Below are positions 46,247 to 59,845 of a stretch of 64,000 nucleotides of DNA, piece after piece; position 1 is the stretch's first letter; the number at the start of each line of letters is the position of its first letter. Under the pieces are notes generated by a model, which was not told the origin of the DNA, did not search any database, and was given only the letters and a program-made list of their open reading frames with translations. Position numbers and translations under genes: made by a program. The stretch covers positions 12,786,790 through 12,850,789 of the forward strand of contig NC_052017.1 of the NCBI RefSeq assembly GCF_015832195.1, written 5' to 3'. This DNA is from Motacilla alba alba (taxonomy: Eukaryota > Chordata > Aves > Passeriformes > Motacillidae).

Positions 46247-49200
46247 GTTCCTTTTATTGACTAGAAGGGAAATTTTTCAGAAACAAAAAGCAATCTGCGT
46301 ACCTAGGCATAAATCCCTACCCAAACTGCATCCTACTCCTAAAACTAAGATAACGTTTTGCATGGAAAGAAAGTGTTATGTTGATCTATGCCCTGGTTTA
46401 CCACTGCTGGCTTCAGAAGAGCAAACAGCAGAACAGAGAGTAGTTCCTGTGACAAAAGCATTAGACTGGCACAAGGTTCTGCATCCTTTAACTACCTGTG
46501 ACACACACTCCTACCCTGCCCTTTTTGTCACTCAAATGCAGTAGAAATTGGCTAATATGCATATTGAATGTTGGTTGGTCATACATTGGTCAAAAAGCAG
46601 ATTGGACAAAATCATCAAATCCCTGTCAATTTTGAGCCCAAGTGATTCCTTTTATAGCATCTTTACAAGGTGCCCTATAAATACCAGCAGTCCTATGGTT
46701 CACACCTGCCATTGTAAGAGGGAAACCAGTCACTGGAAATTAAGTGCCTTTATTATGCATAGAAAGTGTAAGAGTGGAAAGAGATGAAGAGGAACAGACA
46801 GTCCAGAAATACAGGATAAGATTAGGAAGAAACGTCTCCCAAAAGAGAAGCATAATTAAGCATCCAAACTGCCAATTAACAGTAAACAGCCAATGAGAGA
46901 AACATGTACAGAAGAATGCAGGGATGTGTGGGGATTTAAGAGGCTATATTGCAACTAAGCTTTATACATGGAGAGTTACAAGGTATTTAGGTTGCTGAAT
47001 TCTACTTAAGAACATAAAGTCCCATTCAGTTCTACAGGAGATCAGGCACCTTCACATCTCTGCCAGTTTGGGTTCAGGGACGGCTCCCATCGGGTCCGTG
47101 CCTCTCACAGGCCTGGCTCACTGGAGCAGGCAGCCAGAACATTTTGAAGAAACTCTCGATGCACCAGTGACTCAGAAAAAAACTCTCACTCTACCATAAA
47201 TACGTTTAATGTCCCACACGTAGGACCATTTAATGAGACTCAGTAAAAAGCAGTTGTTTGGGGGAAGTTACAGGCAGTTACTTATTCTGAACTTAAGCAC
47301 AGGTTCAGAAATTTCCTCTGTAAAGCTGCCAGCCTTTCTCCACTCACAATTATCATGTACCATTTGTGTTACTGTAGAATTCATAAGCCCAGGCTACGGA
47401 TCAGTCCTACACAGATGAAAAGAAAAAAAGGACATGCTTACACACCTGATGCAAATCATGCAACCCAAACAATATCCATAACATAATTTTTTTAAAAATT
47501 TATTCCCTTAAAGCTAATTAATATCATCCATAGTAGAATTATCACAAAAACATTCTCCATATTACATTTGAATAGGTTTAGAAAGGAAAAATATGCATTG
47601 AACCACAAGGAGAAATACAGATTATTACAGTATTACATAAACTCTATGTAGACAGGAGAAACACCTTCTTTGAAAGCAGTGGGGGTTTTTACATAGCTAG
47701 ATAAAATGTACTCCATGAAAATGACTTACAAAACTGAACACATGGGGACCATTCCAGTAACTACAGTCTTGGAGGGCTTTCTGTTACAAACACAAGAATA
47801 TGTTTGGGTATCATTTATAACACATACTCCCCAGAAATAATTTACCCTTCCAGTCAAAAAACCTTGTATAAAGGTACTTCACTGTTACCACACAAAAAAA
47901 AAAATCAGAATAACTTCAGAGAGAGCAACAAAGGAAATTTGCATCTGACACTAATATCTTCATAGGATAAAGTATATTTTAATGAAGATATTGTCAGCAA
48001 TACATGTGTTTATGCTTCTTTTTTCCCTTCACACTTGGATTTTATTTCATTTATGTCATGATCTACCTTGCAAGTTTAAGAAATGCATCATTTATTCATG
48101 ACCTCTACTTTCTTTCAGAACCTCTCAGTTACACAGAAGACCAGGCTAGCGAAAAATCAAGTGGTTTGTCTGATAACAGTTAGTGTCAAAACAAACTGTG
48201 CATGTTGAATTTCTGTTAACTGAAGTCATAATAAAAAAAACACCCAACCCAAAAACCAGCGCTTGCTTTACCCTTTTCCAGAATAAACTCTCATAATTAA
48301 ACTTCCTACTTTTCCAAGTAGCTGACTATGTATTCCTGCACAGCAGGAGGTTTTCTCCACAGACATATTGACTTGGACAATAAACAAAGCAAAAATCCCT
48401 GACTGGAATTTACAGCTAAATTTAACCATGCATATTGTTAATAAAATTTGCATATATGTCTTTCAACATTTAGAAAAAATAAAAGTGGAAATTCAATGAA
48501 TTTGGGCACTGCACTGCCTTGCAAGGAAAAAAATAAATGAGATTTAAGTTGTAATTTCCATATTTATTGAGGCTCTATGTCAAAAGAAATCTGTGCAAAA
48601 AAAAAATCCTGGTGCTGCCTTGATGAGATCTGAAAGATGACAGTATATTAATAGTAAAGGAACTTCTCCTTACCAAATATGGCTTAAATAGTACCTGTAA
48701 AACACTGATGAAGAGCCACATAATTTTAGAAAACATTTTCAGCATCTCTTATTTCTCTGTCCTTCAACCACAAAACAAGTTAAAGCAGTTACCGTGTTTT
48801 GAAGAAATATCATCCACCCCTTCCCCTCAGTGTCAACTTTCCCCATGAAACATTAACAGATCATTCAGCACCGACTTCTTACAATTAAAGGTGTGAAAGG
48901 AAACTTTAACTGATATTTTTTCATTGATATTTTGTCACAACACTGCATCACCACTAGCCCTCCAAAGCCAAGAACTAAAAGTAGCAAATATTCACCTTCT
49001 ATTTTTAATTTTTGTGTCTCTTTTCGCAGCATCCTGGACATTTGGATGTCTTAGGAATTTAATTTAAAGGAATTAAGGTTTCTAGTTCCTTTAAAACTAA
49101 GTTACTTTACCTGGATCTGCCTAGCCACAAGAAGTAGACAATGAAATGCAGTTCTGCCAGCATAAAACCTTTTAGATAAGCAAAAAAAAACCAAAAAAAA

Positions 49201-52200
49201 ACCAAAACAAAACAAAAAAACTTTCCCACTAAAGAGAGAAGATCATACTCCTTTGAGGTACTTTTCCAGTACAAAAGCTGGATGTATTCCAGGGATTATG
49301 CTGCTGGTTGGGTGGTTTGGGTTTGTTTTGTTGAGTTTTCTTTCCTTTTATTTTTTTTTAACTGAAACTGTGAATTTTTATCAGTAAAGCTCTCATTAAG
49401 TTATGAAAAAATGTTCACATTGCCACAGCGTATACTTTATAGATTTTAATACTTGCACTTGCACTGGGCAGGATTTCAAGGACACCTTTAGCCTTTGCTT
49501 GAGCCTTCAGAGCTGGCTGCTCCTCAGCTGGAGGAGTGAGAGGGCAGAAGCGAGGAACTTGGTCGTCACTGAAGGCATTACCTACAGCTGACTGTGCAAA
49601 TAAGTGGCCCAGTCACTCTTCTCTTAGTTTCAGGTGAAACAACCAACCATTAACACCCCGGTGAGATGCACAGCTCAGCTCTCACCTCTCAAAGCACTTT
49701 AGCACACATCGCAGGCCTGGCAAGAGATCCCTGCATCCCCCTCCTGAATTCTTCCTTCAAGTACAGCCACAACGTTTTTCTTTTCCTACCAACAAGCCGA
49801 GCTGGGAGAGAAGTGCACTTCAAGAAGCACCTCTAGCACTCAGGCCGTGGCTGTAGAAAGCTTCACAAGGTGTCACTGAGGCTCTGTGAAACACTATGGC
49901 ACCTTCCAAAGCACCCTCTTGGGAGACCCACGTGTTGCAACTTCAGATTTTTTTTTTTTTGCAAAATGCTGCATTCAGATATGATGGGACAGAGAGAGCT
50001 GAGGAAGTGCAGGAATAATTTTATTCTGCAAATGTGTAATAAAAACTAGGTAAATAACCTCAGTGACAAAGAGGAAGTCTGTATTCTGCATTTCCAGTCA
50101 TAGGAAACCAACAAAACTACAGGAAGACATGACTTTCAGTGAGGTCACCCAGGAGAAGCTGAGAGCTCGCTGGGATGTGTTCATGACATTGAGGTGGGCA
50201 GAAGACAGGATCACAATTCTCCAAATACAAATTGCTGAGCAGGAACCCAAGCCAGCAGTTAAACATTGCAGAATCAGGCACTGAAACTAACGAGTTAAAG
50301 ATTAATTCACTCACAGACTGTGTGTACATGGTCACCTCATGGGGCCATCACCAGGAAGACAAGAGATCTTCTTAGAAGAACTGGCTCTACCAGAGGCTAA
50401 TTAACAGATATGCTGACTGTAAATAAAAGCAGGAGGTGGTAAACAGAAAAGAATAGAAAGTTTGATGGGGCTCCCAACAGATGCTGTGTGTCAATAAACA
50501 TCAGTTGAAACTCAGATGCTGCTTTTGTGCTCTCTTAAGGAAATCATTATAATCACATTATTCTGTAACACAGTCTAGCCTGAGCTCCATGCCTCATACT
50601 AGAGAGGATATTTTGATCAACTAGACATTTGCTAATTACAAAACCAAGCACCTTGAAGCTATTTTGTTTTACATACAGAATGAAGCAGCTTATTTAAAAG
50701 TGAAAATTATGACATTCTGATCTACTACCCATAAAACTAACAATACCCATAAAGCTAACAACTATTTCTTATATCCCAAACTAAATTAGTGGCTCTTGTA
50801 AAAATATTGTTTGCTTCAAAAATGCCAGTTAGGTAGCACAAACATGTCTACAAAACAGACAAGAGATTGATATATACAACGACAATTATGCTTTTTAAGC
50901 ACAGAAACACTTTTTCAGTTTATCATCATAATTTTCTAAATCTGTATAATATGCATGCCTTAACTCCAGATTTTGACATTAGGTTATTTATGTATATTTT
51001 ACCACAGCATTTGCCTCCACTGTCTATTTCACAAATTTTCTGCCAATAAAGGACTCTCCATAAGGAAAACAGTTTTAATAGTACTGAACACTTAAAAGAT
51101 GGTCCTATTCATTGTCCATTCTTTGCCCACACCTCCAAAATTAAACTCCCAGTAAAAACCAGATTTTTTTTCCCATCTCCCATTTAACCACCTGATTTGA
51201 CAAACCTTTTCTCAAGCAAACAGACATTTTAAAGTAACCAGCATCACTGACAGGAGGATAGATTATTTTGCATGAGAAAGTTTACAGGATGTAATCTTCT
51301 CTTTTCCTTGAAGTTAAAGTAATTACTACCTAGTTCTGAAATGAAAGAAATTCAGTGTCAGTCCAATTACTTGTGAACACATGTTTATTCTGCACCCAAT
51401 TACTCCCCTCAATTCTTCCAGTTTCAAGAGTGGATGGATTTTGCAACTCTATTTGCTTCTCAGTTCTTGACATTATCATAAAAATTCTGATTAAGCCATA
51501 CAAATTATGTGAGAGAAGTTGCACTATTCTGCCATTCTTGACACACTATATAGACAGGATTACAATATCTCCTTTCACTTCACAGAATTTCTAAATTAAT
51601 TTTAATAGAATTTACCTTTTTTTTTTACTGGGAAAGCATGAACATTTTTTTTTCTACTTTTTCCAACTCATGAATTCTGATGTACTAAAATTTCTTCCTT
51701 GTACAATGATTATTTGAAGTAAAGCTAATTGACTGTGGAGCACTATGCTTCAGAAAGTATTTAGAATCCACACATGAGCAGCTGGTACCATATGAGCTCA
51801 CTCTTATGCTTTAATATTGTGTTTTCCTTTCTCTGTTGTCCTTCCTGCCACACTTTGGGTTGATGAATCTATTTCTCAACAATACTCAAACTTTTTCTTT
51901 CTTTTAAATGTTATCAGGCTATTATATTTTTATTGCAAATATTTATTTTAAATAGTTCTAAAATAATAAAAGGAAACTTCTAGTACTAACAATATACCAT
52001 AATAAAACTGTGCTGACAGAAATCTGAATAAAAAGTATCTGCCATGTCAGGAAAAGAAATAAAAGAGGCCTCACCTATTCTGGTCAATATAGCACCCAGG
52101 TAAATTCAAGCACACAGGAGTAAAACCAAATATATCTATTTTCAGGAAATTTTAAAAAATCTGAAGAGTTTATTAAAAATATAGAAAAAAAAAAAAACCC

Positions 52201-52934
52201 TGCTGTTTTACCAAGAGTATGCTCCTTTACAGATTTGACCATTAATGCCTGTGAACACTTAAACAGCAAAGTATTACTTAGCAGTCATGAGCTAAGTCAA
52301 ACTACCATGAAAACAAAGATAAGAATATCTGGAAAGATATTTCTGTAAAGCTGTTACAATACAAAACAAGCAATAAAGAATAACAATCAACTTTTGCTTA
52401 AGAAATGCCTCATGTTGCCAGTTGGTGGTAGCTTCTGGCTACAAACTGCATTCTGACACTGAACTAATGACAGAACATAACTCATATTGAAACTAATGCA
52501 GATCATACTAACAATATTCCTCCCTGATTTTTAATATTTGCTTTTTATTCTCTTCTTGTCATAATACAATATCCAGTGAATTTTGCAGGATTCTCACACT
52601 AATGTTCTACCCACCAACGTTGGAAGAACACAAAAAAAGGTTCACAGTTGTATTTGAGACATAGCTGTTGCAAATTTTTGCTTCTACAAAAAGCAACAAA
52701 GGAGAAATGGAAGCTGCAAAACCTACTTAAAAAATAAATCAACAGAATGCTTGAGACTCCAGAATCACAATCTATTCAGACAAAATTCTCTATTCCTATG
52801 CTCATATATTTAGTAATCACTTGTACTTTTCTTGGTGAAAAAAAAAAAAAATTTTTGATAAATTTTGCTGAATTTCAGATGGCCAAAGCCCAAACTTACT
52901 CATTTGTCAGTGTTTCTCCTCATCAAAGGATAGC

Positions 52935-53100
52935 TATGACAATTCAGATCAAAGGTCCATTTAGGTCAGTATCTTGCTTCCAAAAGCAGGCATAAGTCAG
53001 AGGGAAGAGAAGAAAGCATGAGCAAAGAAATCAAATACTTTTTTCCCAGAATAACTCTCTAGCACTTCAACTATATTCCACTCAAGAATTCCCGAGAGTG
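52935..53100 (+). mobile_element. Ancient CR1/L3-like LINE 3' fragment, highly decayed
   Basis: CAGATCAAAGGTCCATTTAG, GTCAGTATCTTGCTTCC, CTTTTTTCCCAGAATAACTC and AAGAATTCCCGAGAG follow the same block order as the copies near 15.6 and 38.1 kb. It is the most degraded of the three. No coding capacity remains. Confidence 0.55.
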
Positions 53101-56100
53101 ATGTGATTTATCTATTTATCTTGCCTAATGGACCTTCTCTTTCACTTATCCAATCATCCCTTAAACTTCGATCAACTTTAGTATCCACAATGTGCCAAAG
53201 CAAGGTTACCTTGGGCAAAGAACTAGGAGCTGCACTGTAGTGGTAACAGTTTCGTGCACAGTCAGTACACAGCACTCACATTTTCTTAGTAAAACACAGC
53301 CAAAATTTAAAAAAAAGAAAAAAAAAAAGGCAAGACTGATGCACCCCTTGAAAGAAACTGAGTTTGCACACACTAGAGTGAATTGAGTCCAGTGGGAATT
53401 AGCATTCTGAACACAGTAAAACGCTGCAATAGGAAGAGTTACAACAAGGTTGAATACAGCTTGAAAAGCAGGCAGATGTCATGAGTGAAAAAACAGACAC
53501 CCTAACAAAAGCAGCCAAAAACCTCTGTAAGCCTCCCTCAGTCCAACAACCAAATTCTGATCCAAGGAGGTTAAATATAGGGCTGCTTGAAAATTTTCCA
53601 CTGCATCTATTTTTGATGGGAAATGAGGCTTTCAGCTAAACACTTTCTGGTTGGATTGTTTGGGGGTTTTTGGCATGTCTAAATATGTGCTTCTGCAAGT
53701 ATACTTTCCTTACCAAAAAGCCAAACTTATCAACAAAAATATTTTGATTGAAAACATAGTATGTTATTAAGAAATGCTAGTGTAGCATTTCATTGTATCT
53801 CTAGCTTACCTGCTTTATGTGGCAGACCTCTATCAACCAGACTTACCATTTAAATAACAATTCTGAGGACAGATCACTTTGAGGGATTCTCCACTTACAG
53901 CAGTCCCTTCAAGGAGGAAAGATCGTGGCAAAATGTCAAAGGTGGAAGGCAGCCCCAGCCTTGCAGAGCAGGGCCAGCAGGCACCCAGGTTGTAATGTCA
54001 GAGGAGGACTACACTAACATATTTCTAAACCAGAAGTTTTCGTTTTCAGACAAAGTCTTCCAGAGTCCTCTGAATTCTGTCAAAGCATGTTGTGTTTCCT
54101 GGAAAATTAAGACAAAAAAAGAAACAGAAAAAGATTTTTATTTTTTTATCAAAAATTCATGCAGGAAATTTCATGGGTCAAGAAAGGTCTTTCTTTCTCA
54201 CTAACCCGCAGATTCAAACATACCACCTGGACCCACCCACCCACAAATCAGAAAAAAATTAAACAGCAGTAAAATGTTTCCAAGTTTTCCATCACAGTTC
54301 TGTTAGCAGGACTGTTCAAAAGCCAAGGAGCTAAACCCAAACAAAAACAGAGTTGAATGGATGTGATAACTTCATGTATGAGCACTAACTTATAAAAAAC
54401 CAACCAGCCTATCTTAAAAAAGCAAAGGATGAGGATAAGATCCATACAATGGCTACACTTACTAAGTAAGAAATCTATAATACAAAAATATGTATAGCAA
54501 AATTAGCAAAGTGGCAAGAAAAAAAGATACTCCAGTTATTACTCCTTTTCAGGGTTCTCTTTTCAGTAAAGTAAACCAGAAGGAATAAATTCAAAAAGAC
54601 TAATACAATAAAAGGTATCAGCTATCCCACCATGGCTATTATCATCCCTTTTCTTGGAACCCCACAATCCCCATGAAGAACTGAAAGCCTTTCATCCAAA
54701 ACCAGGCCCTGACCAGACCAAGACAGAGAAACACTCAACTAATACTACCAGGAAAAATGTTACAACTAAATTTCTAGTACTTCTCTCTCCTTGTGGCTGT
54801 TTCCTGACCTACAATTGCATCCCCTCACCCCAACTGCAAAATAAATGTATAAAGAAAATAAATAAAAGACAAGAAATCAATCAAGACTGCACCTTTTGTA
54901 ACACTGTTGTGAACCTAGAAAAGACAACTGCAGAAAATCTCATGCCAGTGGCGTACTTCTTTCTTTTCCCTCACCACACTCAGAGAGGACTATTCCTGCC
55001 ATCATTATGCCAACTAAGAATCAAGAAAATTCAAAGGAACTGGCAAAGAAATATCCTTATTTTGGAACTCAGTGAGTAAAATGAAAGGAAGGACATTTTG
55101 CTATTACAGTGAAATACCTTTCAACACCTTGCTTTTTAATCACACCTTTCTTTCACTAAAATAAAAATAGAGAAATGTTTTTAGCAGTTTCTGCTGAGAC
55201 CAGGCACCTGAAAATTCCCTATGAGCAGTTCCAAGCACTGCCTAATGCTGATTCCCCACAAAGTGTTAACATCTTTGACTGTCTAATGTTAAAAAGTGAA
55301 AAGTACCGACACAATTTGTGATTCTCAAGGCAAATTTATTTATCAAAATTAGTACAAGCCCAAGCTTGCTGTCCTTACTCATATTTGAAATAACCAACCA
55401 CTGTTGTCCAGCAAAATTAGTACAGTGAAGAATTAGCCAGGGTCTAACTGTAGAAATAAAAAAATTGTTTGGAATAAATTAAATACAAAGAATAAATATT
55501 AAAAAAAATCAAGAGATTAAAGATACATCTGTTATTTCAATTTTATCTCCTGGACAATAATTTCAGTAAGAATTTTCAGTATGATTTTGTCATTCAATAT
55601 TTTAAAAATTACTACTGAGCATCCATCAAAAATTTGGATTGGAAACAGTGAAACTTAAAAAATGTCTACTTCAAACATATGCAAAACATTATTCCCTTAA
55701 CTTATAGTTTCACTGACCTCCAAGGTGCAAAAAGTAGCATCAGAATTGATGATCAACTTCATATTGTTCAAGGATTTAATGACATATTTCTCTTCAAATC
55801 AGTTATGCAAAGAGTCATTTTTTCATCAGTTCACTTCTTACTCATAAGCACATCACCTCTTCAGTTTCTCATTTAATTTACAGCATGTGAGAGTGCATAT
55901 GTGCAAGCTAATGTCTCCATGTAGCTCATGCAGAAGTTCTTTGCTCAAAGTGGACCACACTGCTTAATCTTGTCTCTGCACCAGCCTTCTTCCACCAAGC
56001 TGGATGAGCTGGCACACAGCTGCACATAGGCTGGGTTGGATTTCTTGCCAGGAGTGCCACCAGAGCTGCATGAGTGTGGCAACTGAGCCATCCCAACTCT

Positions 56101-58647
56101 GATTTATCCTACAGGAAAGACAACCTGCACTCCCCACCCCCTCTGTTGTGGCTCTTTCTTTCACCCTGTCAGTACCAATACTCAGAGTTGCTAAGAGTTA
56201 AATGTGCTATTCACCCATCTGCTCTCACCCAAACATGGACTAAGCAACAAAGTCAAGGAGGTCAAGTTAATGACAGAATCCCCTTAATTCCCCCAAAGCT
56301 GTGACATCAAAGTCCAGATACCTGCAGGTCATGCCACCATAAGGCCAGGTGGGAGTTGTAACTTGGAAGCTGCCCATCCCAGATGGCCACATCCCAGACA
56401 GGTTAGGCAGGGGGCAAATGCAACAGCAGTGGATATTTATCAGAAGTTTGGCAGGGGTTTATACCCAAGTTGTTAAAGCTGAGGTCTCCAAAACTGACCA
56501 AATGGACTTCCCAGCCCATGCTGGGAGTAGTGATGGTGAATGTGCCATTCCAGCATATATGAGCACTAATTACATTTTGGTGGAGCATGGAGACAGAATC
56601 ACAAACATGACTGCAGGAGTCACTGGTGTGCCAGAGGCCTGGACATGCTTTCACTTTGAGAAGAGAGTGGTGCATGTTTATACTCAGAGTGGTGCAAGCT
56701 TATAGACTCATATCAACCCCCAGGAACCAGACCTCTCCTTGCCAACCTGAATCCACATAACCTTTCTGAGATTCAGGAGTGCATAGACATACTAATACTC
56801 TAGCAGTAGCCCAAAAGTAAATTCATGGTTACCTGGGTAATCAGAGGAAGACAACACTACACACTCTGTCCACGTAACCTCACACACGCTATGGTGAGCA
56901 ATTCGACTGCACGGAGTTTGTGCTTGTTCTCCAAATACAGTGACAGTGGGTCAACAGACTGTTTAATTCAGTGCAATTTGTCTTCAAAAGTCACATGATT
57001 TATCGTGTGTGAAACACCACACCATGAGGTATTTCATTCTGTAGCACAGGTGGATTATAACTGCAGCTTACTAATCAGTGGTGGGAAAAGAAAAAAATAA
57101 TATTATGGAAAAACCCCTCAAGAACGCTTATTTTCCATCACAATCTTTTTATCTGTATTTTCTTGCATTCCTTCCTCCTGCATTGCTTCACTAATGAGAA
57201 TTGAAGCAACACACAATTACACTGAGAGAGCCAATATTTGCAGCCCAATCACCAACTGCACAGTGTGGGAGAACAGGGCGAAAGCCCTTCAATAGGAGCT
57301 CATCTTATACTGCCCTCATGCTAAACTAACTGCAGTTCCCACTGAGTCCTTACACTCATTCTGCAGCTCATACCCCTTCTCTAGTGAAGCCCATGCACTC
57401 AAAACAGCCTCAGGAAGAAATCCAACCATGGTCTGCTTCCATACTCAGCAGGAAATCCTCCAGCCACATTCAGGGCCACAGCTTGCAGCTTCAGTGTCAG
57501 AGCAATACTCAGACCACAGCACTGATCAATCCCTTTGTGATCATCCTTTATGACAAAGCCACAGCAAAGTACTCTTCTAGAAGTTTCTCCTCCTCCTCCT
57601 CTGTCACCTGCTCACTGCAGCACATTGTATTCAGGCTATTTTCTTCTTTCCTGAAGTCTCTCTTGTATCTCACTGAAAAACAGCAGCACCACCATGGTGC
57701 TGTGCCCATCCCCGATCAGATCTGACATGCCTGAAGAAATGTAAGCAGAACATTGTTCTTGCCTACAAAAAGTTCTCATGAATCACAATAAAGTACAGGC
57801 TGACTCAGAAGATGTAAGAATGCCATTTATTATTTATTTTTGTAAAAGGAAAAATATCAAACTGTCAGACAGATGTGCACACTGTATTCTCCTATCCCTA
57901 TTTCTCTTCAGGTTTCACAGCACTGGATTTTTGCTCATAATTTGTGCTTTTCAGACTTGCAGAAGTACAAACCAGGCAATTCCTTCCCATACTTGGATGT
58001 GCCATCAATGTTGCTCAGTTCTGGACCACATGTGGCATGTGAGAGAAAAGGATAGACTGGGGAATAAAACAGTTTCCCTTACTTTTAACTGGAACCTTTT
58101 AGGGGAAAGCTGAACATAGTTACATGCAACAACTCTACCTCACTGTGTTTACTAAATGGCCTGTAAAAATACTCTTTCTTCCAGCTCCTATTTATCCTGT
58201 CCTCAAAAAGTTCCACAGCTTCCAGTTTCATGGTGCTGTTCAATGTATTGTCCATGCAAAATCCCCTATGTCTTGCAGCTAACCAGCATTTGCTTAGACA
58301 GTCTCTGCACAAAGCTCTGTGGCCTGTGATAGGAAGGAGATCAGCCTAGCCAGCCCTTCTGGGTTTAATCCATGAAATTACTGCCTTCAGTCAAGGCTTC
58401 ATTCTAACAAGATTATTTGAACAATTTCCATGGACCAAGTTCTTCTTTTCAAACACTTTTATAAAAGCACCATTCAGTGACCTATCCAATGCAGACAATG
58501 CCACACTAAAATTTACTGGAGAACATTCAGTGAGAATTAAAAAGCAATTTTTTTTCAATCTTATAAACTAAACATCTCTATTTTTACATAAACAAAATAG
58601 CATGTTAAATCCAAGATTTCATGTGGCATTTTTACTTCCAGTTTGAG

Positions 58648-58679
<32 letters not shown>
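58648..58679 (+). repeat. Poly(A) tract of 32 bases
   Basis: There are 32 uninterrupted A residues without an upstream AATAAA signal or identifiable parent sequence. I treat it as a mononucleotide repeat. Confidence 0.9.
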
Positions 58680-58680
<1 letters not shown>

Positions 58681-59814
58681 CAAATTTACTCATTTTGAAC
58701 TAAAATGTCCTGTAGTTACCATTACCTGGTTTGGTGGGATCCATATAATCCCAAATTCAAAGCCTCAGATGCACAGAAAAATTAAGCTTATGTTAGAGGG
58801 GCCAGTGCCAAACCTAATTGTTTGACTAAAAGAGGCATGAGTATCTGCGGCAACAAAGATCTGTAGTGAGTGACAAAGTCTAGTCAGAAAGTGACTAGAT
58901 TTGACAAGTCAAATCTGTAACTTTGTAAAAAGTTATAATATCTGTAACATTCTTGCCAGCTTTATATTTCTGCAGGATTCGATGACTGGACATCTGTTTT
59001 GAAATCCCAGGGGAAAAAAGTGCTCTAAAGTATTCTGCATTGCTATAGCAAAGTTCAGCTTTTCAGAAAAAGCAGCTGCTGAATTTTCTGGAATAAACAC
59101 ACAAACCATTTTAAAGACTTGACCCTTGATTCCTTCATCACAGGACTTCTAGGGACTTCAGGGAAGTCTCCAAGTATGAGGAACACACAATGGGCTCTGA
59201 TTCCACAGTGTTGAGCTAACCAGGCTGTTTTTCAGTCACATAAAGCAAAGCAGCCTCCTCACAGCTGTGCTGTTTTATATACCTGAAAGACAATTTAAAA
59301 AATTATCATGGTCTTACTAGGGAATTTGGATATGCAGTCATTACTAAATTACCATAAAGTTCCATATTACCAATTCTGTCATTACTGAACAGCTTCAAGA
59401 CACACAGTATCTTTGTGCTGCATCTCTTCTTCTCGCTGTAAGAAAACAAGAGCATATGAATGACAGCAAAAATGAAGCCAAATGTTCTATTGAGAAACTT
59501 GGTATTCTCTTATTTCTAGGGGAGTTACAGTGTAATTCTAAACTGCAGCATTCAGCATGTCTCCTGAGCTTCCTCGATGAAATATAGCAATGGAAATTTT
59601 ACAGCATCTGTGTTGCTTTTGGAAGCCATCACCTCACATCTGCTGTCTCTGCAGTGTAAAGTTTAAGTTCAGCATAAAAAGGTACTTTGTAACAGGCAAG
59701 AGGAATCCTGACAGAGAGGTAATTTACAGACTCGCCCGGCTCCCGGGACTAGACTCACTCAGTTTTACATTCTGTAGAGATTTTTAAATAAGGTGCGCTT
59801 CAAACAGCCACCAG

Positions 59815-59843
<29 letters not shown>
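59815..59843 (+). repeat. Poly(A) tract of 29 bases near the CpG-island shore
   Basis: There are 29 uninterrupted A residues, about 200 bases before the GC-rich island begins. A rigid A-tract here could exclude nucleosomes, but that is speculation. Confidence 0.9.

Positions 59844-59845
<2 letters not shown>

Larger units (their letters stand above)
38206..52934. other. Intergenic, AT-rich gene-desert segment
   Basis: No gene is supported across nearly 15 kb. The longest open reading frame is 99 codons (46245-46544, plus), without motifs. Simple sequence includes poly(A)/purine tracts at 42638-42668, CT dinucleotides near 44291-44305, TTAA repeats at 46230-46246 and AAAAC-type tracts at about 49180-49220. 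A TGATTAATCA palindrome lies at 43948-43957. Confidence 0.7.

Noticed and set aside
54654..55079. 141-codon plus-strand frame, longest outside repeats and CpG island
   Set aside because: It has no recognisable family and a lysine/threonine/asparagine-heavy composition typical of AT-rich noncoding DNA. No promoter or supporting context is visible.
56349..56705. 118-codon frame in a GC-richer patch, considered as a possible retroviral or host exon fragment
   Set aside because: The translation matches nothing I recognise, and an overlapping 90-codon frame on the other strand covers the same DNA. I cannot support a gene call.
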